Origin: Desulfitobacterium sp050251735
GTDB lineage: Bacteria; Bacillota; Desulfitobacteriia; Desulfitobacteriales; Desulfitobacteriaceae
Reading direction: 5' to 3'
Length of the DNA: 64,000 nucleotides
Assembly (NCBI GenBank): GCA_050251735.1
Contig: JBFWMF010000002.1
Span: forward strand, 62,001 to 126,000
Part shown: positions 16,850 to 24,010 of the stretch, piece after piece
How positions within the stretch are numbered: the stretch's first letter is position 1
How the letters are laid out: every line of letters begins with the position of its first letter
Translations under genes and position numbers: made by a program
The notes under the pieces: generated by a model
What the model saw: the letters and a program-made list of their open reading frames with translations, nothing else
The model's database searches: none
What the model was told of the DNA's origin: nothing

Positions 16850-17341
16850 ATGGTGAGTTTTTCGTTAGTACTGCTTTTAGGCATTGCTTTGGTCGCCGTT
16901 ATTCTAATCATTGGTGCAATTGCGATTTCTCTTCGTGCACATAGTCGGGGTGGCGATCCAAGCGAACAAAAAGAGGGAGGAAAAATCATGATAAAGACAG
17001 TATATACGTATTTGATATTATTCGCGACCTTGATGATGACTATTGGAGGAAGTGTAGCGGCTTTTATGGCTACGGCTGATTTAGTTGCACCACAAAGTTA
17101 CTATATGTCCTTTGAGGACTTTAAACGAGGTCAAATTTATGATAAAGGAGTAAATGAGCCTAAGGCACCAGCCATCGAAAAAAGCGATGAAGAATTAAAG
17201 GCTGATTATCAAAGGCTGGTTGATGAAGAAAAAGCGCGCTCCCGAGAGCGAGCTCTAAACAGCTTAATCAAGAGCTTTGGCTGGATTGTCATTCCCTTAC
17301 CAGTATTTCTATATTATCAGCGGCGGATGAGGCATGAATAA
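16850..17341 (+). CDS. Hypothetical membrane protein
   Basis: A 163-residue protein with an N-terminal membrane helix (about 5-27), a polar loop, a second helix (about 46-68), a long charged and coiled region rich in Glu/Lys/Arg (about 95-140) and a C-terminal hydrophobic segment (about 143-158). The ATG at 16850 has GGAGGGAGGAG ahead of it. A second in-frame ATG at 16988 also has a strong GAGGGAGGAAAA site, so a shorter form may be made. I do not recognise the family. It is followed by a terminator and then nudF. Confidence 0.6.
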   Translation: MVSFSLVLLLGIALVAVILIIGAIAISLRAHSRGGDPSEQKEGGKIMIKTVYTYLILFATLMMTIGGSVAAFMATADLVAPQSYYMSFEDFKRGQIYDKGVNEPKAPAIEKSDEELKADYQRLVDEEKARSRERALNSLIKSFGWIVIPLPVFLYYQRRMRHE

Positions 17342-17384
17342 ACTAGAACTAGAATTGGCTCCTTAAGATTAATTTTATTTGCCC

Positions 17385-17421
17385 AAGCAGTTCGGGGAAT
17401 GCCCGGCTGCTTTATTTTTTT
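17385..17421 (+). terminator. Terminator after the 16850 gene
   Basis: AAGCAG and CGGG pair with CCCG and CTGCTT around a short loop, followed by TTATTTTTTTC. Confidence 0.75.
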
Positions 17422-17472
17422 CTTTGGGAAGGATATGATTAAGCAATAAATGTGTTAGGGAGATGATTACTG

Positions 17473-18054
17473 ATGGAAGATAAACAGAATCACCATGAAG
17501 CAGATCGTACTGTGACGAATCAGACTCAATTGGAAGAAGTATTTATAAAAAAGGAGATTGTCTTTTCCGGACGTATGCTCAGAATGGATCGCGATACGGT
17601 TTGCTTACCCAACGGCGCTGAAACAACCCGCGAGGTGGTTCGTCATCCGGGGGCCGTCGGAATCCTGCCTTTTAAAGGAGAGGAGCTGCTCTTGGTGCGC
17701 CAATATCGCTATCCTATTGAACAAGTTACCTTGGAGATTCCTGCCGGCAAACTTGATCCGGGGGAAACCCCGCTAGATTGTGCAGAGCGAGAGCTGAGAG
17801 AAGAAACCGGCTTTCGGGGGACACTGGAGCATATGGTAAGCATTTATACCACTCCGGGCTTTACCAATGAAATCATCCATCTCTACAAGGCAACGGATTT
17901 GATTTGGGATCCCTTGCAAGCTGATGAAGATGAGTTTTTAAATGTGGTGAGCATCCCATGGACTGAAGCTCAGAAAATGGTTCTAGCCGGTGAACTCAAA
18001 GATGCCAAGACAATGCTTGCTATCTTGATGTTAGCGGGTAAAGAACAATGGTAA
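17473..18054 (+). CDS. nudF: Nudix hydrolase, ADP-ribose pyrophosphatase
   Basis: A 193-residue protein with a complete Nudix box, from G in GKLDPGETPLDCAERELREE (about 95-114) through the following TGF, and the NudF-type start of the domain REVVRHPGAVGILPF. It hydrolyses ADP-ribose to AMP and ribose 5-phosphate, clearing a reactive product of NAD turnover. The first 25 or so residues are polar and poorly conserved. It overlaps the next gene by 7 nt. In Bacillus nudF likewise precedes the endoQ-like gene and spoIIM. Confidence 0.88.
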   Translation: MEDKQNHHEADRTVTNQTQLEEVFIKKEIVFSGRMLRMDRDTVCLPNGAETTREVVRHPGAVGILPFKGEELLLVRQYRYPIEQVTLEIPAGKLDPGETPLDCAERELREETGFRGTLEHMVSIYTTPGFTNEIIHLYKATDLIWDPLQADEDEFLNVVSIPWTEAQKMVLAGELKDAKTMLAILMLAGKEQW

Positions 18055-19211
18055 ATCTTTATGCGGATCTTCATATTCATATCGGCCAAAGCTTAGATGG
18101 AAAAGCAGTCAAGATTACTGCAGCCAAGAGTCTAAATTTACCGAACGTTCTCGAAGTCTCACGTCAAATTAAGGGACTGGCGATGATCGGGGTTATCGAT
18201 GCCCAATCCCCGGGAGTACGTAAAGATTTCCGGCAAATGATCCAAGCAGGAATATTACGCCCCCTAGAAGGAGGGGGATATGGGGCAGAGGGTTTGACGG
18301 TTATTTTGGGCACAGAGATCGAACTGTCGGTGGGGACGGGGGCTGCCCATTTTCTCGCTTATTTTCCGACCTTAAATCATATTGAGGGTTATGTTGAGAA
18401 GATTCACCCCTTTCTAAAGAATTGGCAACTTAGCTCCCAAAAGGGACACTTGAGCATCGAGCAATGGTTGGCGGCCGTGGCGGACAATGAAGGGATATGG
18501 CTACCTGCCCATGCCTTTACACCCCATAAAGGAATTTACGGGAATTGCTGTAAGAGCTTACTGGATATTTTGCCTGGACTGCCCCCGGCCTTAGAGATTG
18601 GCTTGAGTGCTGATCGACAGATGGCGAAATCCATCTCGGAACTTGAAGAGGTGGTGCTTTTTAGCAATTCCGATGCCCATTCTCTCCCTAAGATTGGTCG
18701 TGAGTACAACCTGTTGAATCTCTCCGAAGCATCTTTTCAGGGATTAAAGAAACTAGTCTACCGCGCTAGTGGCGAGGTTTTGGTGAATTATGGACTACCA
18801 CCGAAATACGGTAAGTATCACCGAACGTATTGCTTGGTTTGTGAACAGATCGTTGATGGGGAGCCACCGCTCCTGAGCTGCCCGAGCTGTGGAAATCCCC
18901 GAGTGGTAACCGGTGTACTCGATCGGTTGGTGAGTATTGCTGATACTGAGATGCCGAATACTCCAGATCCTCGTTATATATATCAAATCCCTCTCCAAGA
19001 ATTGCCGGGAATCGGACCGAAAATGTATGGACGTTTATTGGAGCATTTTGGCACAGAAATGAATGTCCTGCACCAAGTCGCTGAGAAAGATTTAGTGCAA
19101 GTGGCTGGGGAGAAAGTCGCCCAGCTGATAGTTTTATCTCGCCAAGGAAGATTGGAATTTCAGCCCGGAGGTGGTGGAGTATTTGGAAAGGTAGTGGACA
19201 TACTTTCCTAA
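18048..19211 (+). CDS. PHP-domain DNA endonuclease, EndoQ-like (YqxK-like)
   Basis: A 387-residue protein. The N-terminal PHP metal domain shows DLHIHIGQS (about 6-14), GTEIELS, LPAHAFTPHKG and FSNSDAHSLPKIGREYN (about 205-221). Next comes a Cys4 zinc site (CLVCEQ near 263 and CPSCGNP near 281), then a helix-hairpin-helix segment ELPGIGPKMYGRLLEHF. This order matches endonuclease Q, which in Thermococcales and Bacillus nicks DNA 5' of uracil, hypoxanthine, xanthine or abasic sites. I infer the same repair role. It overlaps nudF, linking base and nucleotide damage repair in one operon with spoIIM following. Confidence 0.8.
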   Translation: MVNLYADLHIHIGQSLDGKAVKITAAKSLNLPNVLEVSRQIKGLAMIGVIDAQSPGVRKDFRQMIQAGILRPLEGGGYGAEGLTVILGTEIELSVGTGAAHFLAYFPTLNHIEGYVEKIHPFLKNWQLSSQKGHLSIEQWLAAVADNEGIWLPAHAFTPHKGIYGNCCKSLLDILPGLPPALEIGLSADRQMAKSISELEEVVLFSNSDAHSLPKIGREYNLLNLSEASFQGLKKLVYRASGEVLVNYGLPPKYGKYHRTYCLVCEQIVDGEPPLLSCPSCGNPRVVTGVLDRLVSIADTEMPNTPDPRYIYQIPLQELPGIGPKMYGRLLEHFGTEMNVLHQVAEKDLVQVAGEKVAQLIVLSRQGRLEFQPGGGGVFGKVVDILS

Positions 19212-19300
19212 GCTCCTGAATAGGATGTCTATAGAGGATGCTGACATGCTTATGCAGTGAGGGTGTCCATTTGGGGACTATAGACAGGGAGGCTGAAGGT

Positions 19301-19897
19301 ATGCGGAAACTCAGCGAGCATATCCGACAATATTGGGTTATTTATCTTACCTTAGCCAGCGTATATCTGGCAGGAATTATCTTTGGGTCAATGGGAGTTG
19401 GCGCCCTCAATGGTGGCGAAACCGAGGAACTCACCAGCTTCCTGGACAAGCTGCTCGCCAGTCAACCCACCACTCTGGATTCTAATTTTTTGATGCAATT
19501 AGCCAGGGAGCAATTTATTATTATGGCAGGAATTTGGCTCCTGGGATTAACTGTGATCGGAACGCCGTTGATTTTTCTGATTGTATTTACACGCGGATTT
19601 GTGTTTGGATTTACCCTGAGCTTTATCATAGGCATAAAAGGACTTTGGGGGTTAGGGCTAGTCTTCATCTCAATTTTAATACCGGCTTTGGCTGGAATTC
19701 CTTTTCTTCTCTTAGGAGCAGGTTTAGCAACCATTTTTTCAATGCTACTACTAAAAGGAAAACAGGTTGGGGAATCTTTGCGACGGGAATTTCTTTATTA
19801 TTCTTTTGCCACGATACTTGTTTCCCTTGGTGCAGTCTTTATGGGGGTTTCCCAAGGCTATTTTTCAATCTTGGGTGTCAAATTTTTTAATCTCTAG
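19301..19897 (+). CDS. spoIIM: Stage II sporulation protein M
   Basis: A 198-residue polytopic membrane protein with an N-terminal helix (about 12-35), an outward loop and four further hydrophobic segments, of the SpoIIM/DUF95 family. SpoIIM forms the SpoIIDMP complex that remodels septal peptidoglycan and allows engulfment. The ATG at 19301 follows AGGGAGGCTGAAGGT; the open frame upstream to 19238 lacks a suitable site. It follows the EndoQ-like gene as in Bacillus. Sigma-E control is expected from the family but no clear element was identified here. Confidence 0.88.
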   Translation: MRKLSEHIRQYWVIYLTLASVYLAGIIFGSMGVGALNGGETEELTSFLDKLLASQPTTLDSNFLMQLAREQFIIMAGIWLLGLTVIGTPLIFLIVFTRGFVFGFTLSFIIGIKGLWGLGLVFISILIPALAGIPFLLLGAGLATIFSMLLLKGKQVGESLRREFLYYSFATILVSLGAVFMGVSQGYFSILGVKFFNL

Positions 19898-19926
19898 AGT
19901 TTCTCTTTAATTCCGATAAAAATGTA

Positions 19927-19955
19927 TTGCTTTATTTAGTTAGCGGTGGTAAACT
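19927..19955 (+). promoter_or_regulatory. Promoter of the feo operon
   Basis: TTGCTT (19927-19932), a 17-nt spacer and TAAACT (19950-19955). The first copy of the GTTAGC dyad lies within this promoter, so a bound repressor would block RNA polymerase. Confidence 0.55.
19939..19954 (+). promoter_or_regulatory. Candidate iron-repressor operator, copy 1
   Basis: GTTAGCGGTGGTAAAC is an imperfect 6-4-6 dyad covering the promoter spacer and -10. It shares its left arm and layout with the copies at 19966 and 20584. Confidence 0.45.
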
Positions 19956-19965
19956 ATGCTTAAAA

Positions 19966-19981
19966 GTTAGCGGGGGCTTAC
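19966..19981 (+). promoter_or_regulatory. Candidate iron-repressor operator, copy 2
   Basis: GTTAGCGGGGGCTTAC is a 6-4-6 dyad with one arm mismatch, 27 nt from copy 1 and just downstream of the expected transcription start. Confidence 0.5.
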
Positions 19982-20012
19982 TAGTTTTTTGGGGATCAAA
20001 GGAGTGAAAAAA

Positions 20013-20309
20013 GTGGCAATACAAAGTATAGCTAATCTCCAAGTTGGGAATAGAAATACTGTTTCTTCAACACCTGTAACAGTAGGTGCGATGCCTTTAG
20101 CAATGGTGGCACCTGGCGAGGAAGTCAAAGTCGTTTCCATTAAAGGTAGAGACAATACAAGGCGTTTTCTGGAGAATCTGGGTTTCGTTGAGGGTGCTGT
20201 AGTTTCGATCGTCACTGAGTTGGCTGGAAATGTGATTGTTTCCATTAAGGAATCTCGGATTGCGGTGAGCAAAGGGATGGCAATCAGGATTCTTACGGTC
20301 AGAAAATAA
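20013..20309 (+). CDS. feoA: FeoA domain protein (first copy)
   Basis: A 98-residue protein: about 20 extra residues, then the SH3-like FeoA core (LAMVAPGEEVKVVSIKGRD, LENLGFVEGAVVSIVTE and GNVIVSIKESRIAVSKGMA). FeoA assists FeoB in ferrous iron uptake at the cytoplasmic face. GTG 20013 is chosen because AAAGGAG lies 8 nt ahead; the open frame back to TTG 19989 has no site. A second feoA follows 25 nt later. Two feoA genes before feoB are common in anaerobic Firmicutes. Confidence 0.88.
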   Translation: MAIQSIANLQVGNRNTVSSTPVTVGAMPLAMVAPGEEVKVVSIKGRDNTRRFLENLGFVEGAVVSIVTELAGNVIVSIKESRIAVSKGMAIRILTVRK

Positions 20310-20334
20310 GGCACGCCATGAAGGAGGAAAAAAG

Positions 20335-20556
20335 ATGATAAATCTTAGGGACGTGAAGGTTGGCCAGGCGGTAACTGTGGTCAAGTTGCATGGACAGGGA
20401 CCAATTAAGCGTCGAATTATGGACATGGGTATAACCAAAGGCACGGAGATTTTTGTGCGCAAGGTGGCACCATTAGGTGATCCTATCGAAGTGAATGTGC
20501 GCGGCTATGAGCTCTCTTTGCGAAAAGTTGATGCTGCAAATATAGAAGTTGAATAA
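20335..20556 (+). CDS. feoA: FeoA domain protein (second copy)
   Basis: A 73-residue protein consisting only of the FeoA SH3-like fold: LRDVKVGQAVTVVKLHGQGP, RRIMDMGITKGTEIFVRKVAPLGDP in outline, and a C-terminal GYELSLRKVDAANIEVE. AAGGAGGAAAAAAG precedes the ATG. It is shorter and more canonical than the first copy and lies 70 nt before feoB. Confidence 0.92.
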   Translation: MINLRDVKVGQAVTVVKLHGQGPIKRRIMDMGITKGTEIFVRKVAPLGDPIEVNVRGYELSLRKVDAANIEVE

Positions 20557-20583
20557 CGCTTGGGATTATATGTTTGCCCAATA

Positions 20584-20599
20584 GTTAGCATAAGCTAAC
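20584..20599 (+). promoter_or_regulatory. Candidate iron-repressor operator, copy 3 (perfect dyad)
   Basis: GTTAGCATAAGCTAAC is a perfect 6-bp inverted repeat with a 4-nt centre, located between feoA and feoB. It resembles the core of DtxR/IdeR operators (GTTAG...CTAAC). Confidence 0.6.
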
Positions 20600-20626
20600 A
20601 AGAGGGAAGAGGGAGTGGATTACTTT

Positions 20627-22774
20627 ATGTCGTTAAAAATTGCTCTAGCGGGGAATCCCAATAGCGGGAAAACGACCTTGTTTAATGTTTTGACGGGTTC
20701 TAATCAAACAGTAGGAAACTGGCCGGGTGTTACTGTCGAGAAGAAGGAGGGCAAGCTCAAGAGTCATAAGGATGTGACTATTGTTGACTTGCCAGGAATT
20801 TACTCACTCTCTCCCTATACACTAGAAGAAGTAGTATCGCGGAACTATCTGATCGGAGAAAAACCCGACGCTATTATTAATATCATTGATGGTTCTAATC
20901 TGGAACGGAATTTGTACTTAACTACTCAATTGATAGAGCTAGGCATCCCCGTAGTGATCGCCATCAATATGATGGATGTGGTCAGAAAGTGCGGAGATGA
21001 GATCAATACAGCAAAGCTATCCCAAAAACTGGGCTGTGAGATATTTGAGATCTCAGCAATTAAAAAAATGGGAATTACCGAGCTTGTCGATCGGGCTGTC
21101 AGAACTGCCCAAAGTGCAGAGAGTACAGCTACTAGGCTTGTTTTTGATCCTAAGGTCGAAGAAGCCCTTGAAACTATTGTCGGTAAGTTACCGGCAGATA
21201 TTCCGGAAACACAAAAGCGCTGGTATGCAATTAAAATGTTTGAACGTGACGTAAAGGTTCTTGAACAGATTAGTGGGGTAGATGCCGAAGAGATTATTCT
21301 AAGTGTGGAAGATGCTCATGACGATGATAGTGAATCTATTATCACCAGTCAACGGTATGATTTTATTACTTCAGTGATTAAAGGGAGTTACTCTAAAAAG
21401 AGCACCTCTAAATTGACCACTTCGGACAGGATCGATAGGGTAGTAACCAATCGTTGGCTGGCCCTGCCGATTTTTGCTGCGATAATGACGTTTGTTTATT
21501 ATATTTCGATTACGACTGTGGGGGATATACTCACTTCGTTCACCAACGATACGCTCTTTGGGGCTTGGATCATTGAACCTTTGGCGGCCTGGATGGAAAG
21601 TATCGGTACAGCTGGGTGGCTAACCGGACTTGTCGTAGATGGTATTGTTGGCGGTGTGGGAGCGGTTCTTGGTTTTGTTCCCCAAATGCTAGTCTTATTC
21701 TTCCTGTTAGCAATTCTTGAGGAATGTGGATATATGGCACGGATTGCCTTCATCATGGATCGAGTGTTCCGTCGTTTCGGACTGTCCGGTAAATCATTTA
21801 TTCCCATGCTGATTGGTACAGGGTGTGGTGTTCCTGGTGTTATGGCCACGCGAACCATAGAAAGTGACCGTGATCGTCGAATGACGGTTATGACCACCAC
21901 GTTTATGCCTTGTGGAGCGAAGATGCCCATTGTGGCTTTAATCGCTGGTGCGGTTTTTGGTGGATTATGGTGGGTAGCCCCTAGTGCATACTTTATTGGG
22001 GTAACGGCAATTGTTTTGTCCGGCATCATTCTCAAAAAAACCAGCCGTTTTGCTGGCGACCCAGCCCCTTTCGTTATGGAACTCCCTGCCTATCATTTAC
22101 CCACTGGGGAAAGTGTATTTCGTAGCACTTGGGAACGGGGATATTCTTTTATTAAGAAGGCGGGAACGATCATCCTATTGGCCAGCATCTTTGTTTGGTT
22201 TTTATCTTCCTTTGGTATAGTTGAAGGATCTTTCCAAATGGTTGACGATATGGATGCAAGTGTTCTGGCTGTAATCGGCGGGGTATTGGCTCCCCTCTTT
22301 GCACCCCTTGGTTTTGGTAGTTGGCAAAATACTGTGGCAACTCTGATGGGCTTAATCGCCAAAGAAGAGGTTGTTGGAGTGTTTGGGGTACTTTATGGGG
22401 TGTCAGGAGATGCACTGGCTCTAGTTGAAGAAGGAGCCTTCGGTAGCTTAGGCGCTATCGGTGCCCACTTTACCCCGTTGACAGCTTATTCATTCTTAGT
22501 ATTTAATCTTCTATGTGCTCCCTGCTTTGCTGCCATCGGAGCGATCAAAGGGGAGATGAACGATCAAAAATGGACCTGGTTTGCTATTGGTTACCAATGC
22601 CTTTTTGCATACGCAATGGCCTTGCTTGTGTTCCAATTCGGTTCCTTCTTTACAGGTGGCGGATTTACAGGTGGGACTGCAGCCGCGATACTCGTATTGG
22701 CCGTTCTGCTCTATATGTTGTTTAGACCAAGCAAGCCAAGCCTGAAAATTCAAGGTATCCCAGTAAAGAATTGA
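20627..22774 (+). CDS. feoB: Ferrous iron transporter FeoB
   Basis: A 715-residue Fe(II) uptake protein. The N-terminal G domain has G1 GNPNSGKT (about 9-16), G3 DLPG and G4 NMMD. A helical spacer follows, and then a membrane region from about residue 275 with two Gate repeats, including GCGVPGVMATRTIES and FMPCGAKMPI with the conserved cysteine. ATG 20627 gives the usual short N-terminus; a GTG at 20615 is also possible because the AGAGGGA repeats allow either. It is preceded by a third operator-like dyad and followed by the small Cys-rich partner gene. Confidence 0.97.
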   Translation: MSLKIALAGNPNSGKTTLFNVLTGSNQTVGNWPGVTVEKKEGKLKSHKDVTIVDLPGIYSLSPYTLEEVVSRNYLIGEKPDAIINIIDGSNLERNLYLTTQLIELGIPVVIAINMMDVVRKCGDEINTAKLSQKLGCEIFEISAIKKMGITELVDRAVRTAQSAESTATRLVFDPKVEEALETIVGKLPADIPETQKRWYAIKMFERDVKVLEQISGVDAEEIILSVEDAHDDDSESIITSQRYDFITSVIKGSYSKKSTSKLTTSDRIDRVVTNRWLALPIFAAIMTFVYYISITTVGDILTSFTNDTLFGAWIIEPLAAWMESIGTAGWLTGLVVDGIVGGVGAVLGFVPQMLVLFFLLAILEECGYMARIAFIMDRVFRRFGLSGKSFIPMLIGTGCGVPGVMATRTIESDRDRRMTVMTTTFMPCGAKMPIVALIAGAVFGGLWWVAPSAYFIGVTAIVLSGIILKKTSRFAGDPAPFVMELPAYHLPTGESVFRSTWERGYSFIKKAGTIILLASIFVWFLSSFGIVEGSFQMVDDMDASVLAVIGGVLAPLFAPLGFGSWQNTVATLMGLIAKEEVVGVFGVLYGVSGDALALVEEGAFGSLGAIGAHFTPLTAYSFLVFNLLCAPCFAAIGAIKGEMNDQKWTWFAIGYQCLFAYAMALLVFQFGSFFTGGGFTGGTAAAILVLAVLLYMLFRPSKPSLKIQGIPVKN

Positions 22775-22801
22775 TCATTTAGTTGAGAAGGAGGGGATGA
22801 T

Positions 22802-22978
22802 ATGATGGATTGGCTCATCGCCAATGGCGCAACCTTAATTATTGGTATGTTGGTGCTGGTAGTCATTGCCTTCGCCGGTCGCAACGTATATAAAACGCGA
22901 AAAAGTGGCGGATGTGCTGGCTGTGCCAGTAGTGCAGGGTGCCCAAGTGCTGCCGGGCGCGCTAAGGGTTGTGGGTGA
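22802..22978 (+). CDS. FeoB-associated Cys-rich membrane protein
   Basis: A 58-residue protein: MMDWLIANGA, one membrane helix (about 9-27), a basic stretch NVYKTRK and a cysteine/glycine tail with CAGCASSAGC and a final KGCG. Four cysteines in the tail could bind iron or a metal cluster. This matches the small Cys-rich proteins that follow feoB in many Firmicutes and are thought to replace FeoC. GAAGGAGGGGATGAT precedes the start. Its exact role is not established. Confidence 0.85.
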   Translation: MMDWLIANGATLIIGMLVLVVIAFAGRNVYKTRKSGGCAGCASSAGCPSAAGRAKGCG

Positions 22979-22997
22979 GATTGGTCCGACACAAGGG

Positions 22998-23031
22998 AAA
23001 GCCGCTACTGTTTAACAGTGAGCGGCTTTTG
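22998..23031 (+). terminator. Terminator of the feo operon
   Basis: AAAGCCGCT and AGCGGCTTT enclose a second pair, ACTG/CAGT, making an extended stem followed by TTGTGT. Confidence 0.7.
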
Positions 23032-23057
23032 TGTACGTTAATATCCCTTGGTAATAG

Positions 23058-23086
23058 TTGATTTTTCTTCCCGGTTATACTATGCT
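23058..23086 (+). promoter_or_regulatory. Sigma-A promoter of the DtxR-family gene
   Basis: TTGATT (23058-23063), a 17-nt spacer and TATGCT (23081-23086), about 44 nt before the ATG. I see no GTTAGC dyad here. Confidence 0.5.
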
Positions 23087-23129
23087 TTGGTTAAGATTTT
23101 TTTGAAATCGAGGAGAAGGAGCTATTGCC

Positions 23130-23504
23130 ATGAGTATTCATGAATCCGGCGAGATGTATCTTGAGACTATTTATGTCCTGAATAAAAAAAGGGGCGATAT
23201 TCGCTCCATTGATATTGCCAATGAACTGGGTTATACGAAGCCGAGCATTAGTCGTGCTGTGGGTATTCTCAAGAAAAATAAGTATATCGAAGTTGATTCC
23301 GGCGGAGTTATTACCTTGACTGGTAAGGGAGAACAAACTGCCTCGCAAATTTATGAGCGCCATGCCTTGTTGACAAAATTTCTAATGCACTTAGGTGTCG
23401 ATGCAGAGACTGCTGACCAAGATGCTTGCCGTGTGGAACATGTGATCAGCCAAGAAACCTTTGAGAAGATTAAAGAAGAGTTAAATAAGTGGTCTCAGGC
23501 TTAG
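23130..23504 (+). CDS. DtxR-family metal-dependent repressor, iron-type ligands
   Basis: A 124-residue winged-helix repressor (recognition region TKPSISRAVGILKK, about 36-49) plus a dimerisation domain. It has no SH3 domain, so in size it is like MntR. The metal residues, however, follow DtxR/IdeR: Met9 in EMYLETIY and Cys100 in DACRVEHV, with E103, H104 and H78. MntR has Asp and Glu at the first two of these positions. This suggests Fe(II) sensing. It directly follows the feo operon with its own promoter, and it is the obvious candidate to bind the GTTAGC dyads. Confidence 0.88.
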   Translation: MSIHESGEMYLETIYVLNKKRGDIRSIDIANELGYTKPSISRAVGILKKNKYIEVDSGGVITLTGKGEQTASQIYERHALLTKFLMHLGVDAETADQDACRVEHVISQETFEKIKEELNKWSQA

Positions 23505-23554
23505 CCACTTGTTCCACTAGAACAATAAGCCTGGGGACAAAAACTGAACGAAGT

Positions 23555-23595
23555 GGGATGATCAAAAAATATTTTGGTCATCCCCTTATCTTTTA
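23555..23595 (+). terminator. Terminator after the DtxR-family gene
   Basis: GGGATGATCAAAA and TTTTGGTCATCCC form a stem with a very short loop, followed by CTTATCTTTTATT. Confidence 0.65.
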
Positions 23596-23709
23596 TTCCA
23601 GGCTAAGGAGTTCACTTCCGATATACACTTGAATGTCAATCTTCTGGTGTTACTATGTCATCAAGACAATCCTCTACCGCATAAGTTTTAGGGATTGGGG
23701 GGCATAGTT

Positions 23710-23940
23710 ATGCAGAGTGGTAAGAGTTGGCCGGAATTTTTCTTCTATCTCGCACGTGTCCTAGTTTTACTTGTTTTGCTTGCAGTACTGTTGCCGAAGC
23801 TTGTCACAGTATGCAGCCTATTGATTACTTCTCAAGGGGATCGGGATGAAAAACCTAGCGGCAACCCCATGCGGGTGGAAGAGGAAGGCAGTCATTGGAG
23901 TGAATTTGTTATACAGCTTTTCCCTGATATTAAAAGATAG
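23710..23940 (+). CDS. YqzK-like small membrane protein (DUF4227)
   Basis: A 76-residue protein with one strong membrane helix (about 12-40) and a charged C-terminal half ending in HWSEFVIQLFPDIKR. I place the start at ATG 23710, downstream of a G-rich stretch. In Bacillus the small protein YqzK lies immediately before xerD, between fur and xerD; here the DtxR-family repressor takes the place of fur. The family assignment rests on size, topology and position. Function unknown. Confidence 0.65.
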   Translation: MQSGKSWPEFFFYLARVLVLLVLLAVLLPKLVTVCSLLITSQGDRDEKPSGNPMRVEEEGSHWSEFVIQLFPDIKR

Positions 23941-24010
23941 GCTTATTTAATCAAATAAATCGCAGGAAAACCTTCCCTTCTGTAGAATTTTATTCTGGGA
24001 GGGATTTCTT

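Noticed and set aside
21499..22035. 178-residue open frame on the - strand inside feoB
   Set aside because: It is a mirror of the hydrophobic feoB coding sequence, with no ribosome binding site or recognisable domain.
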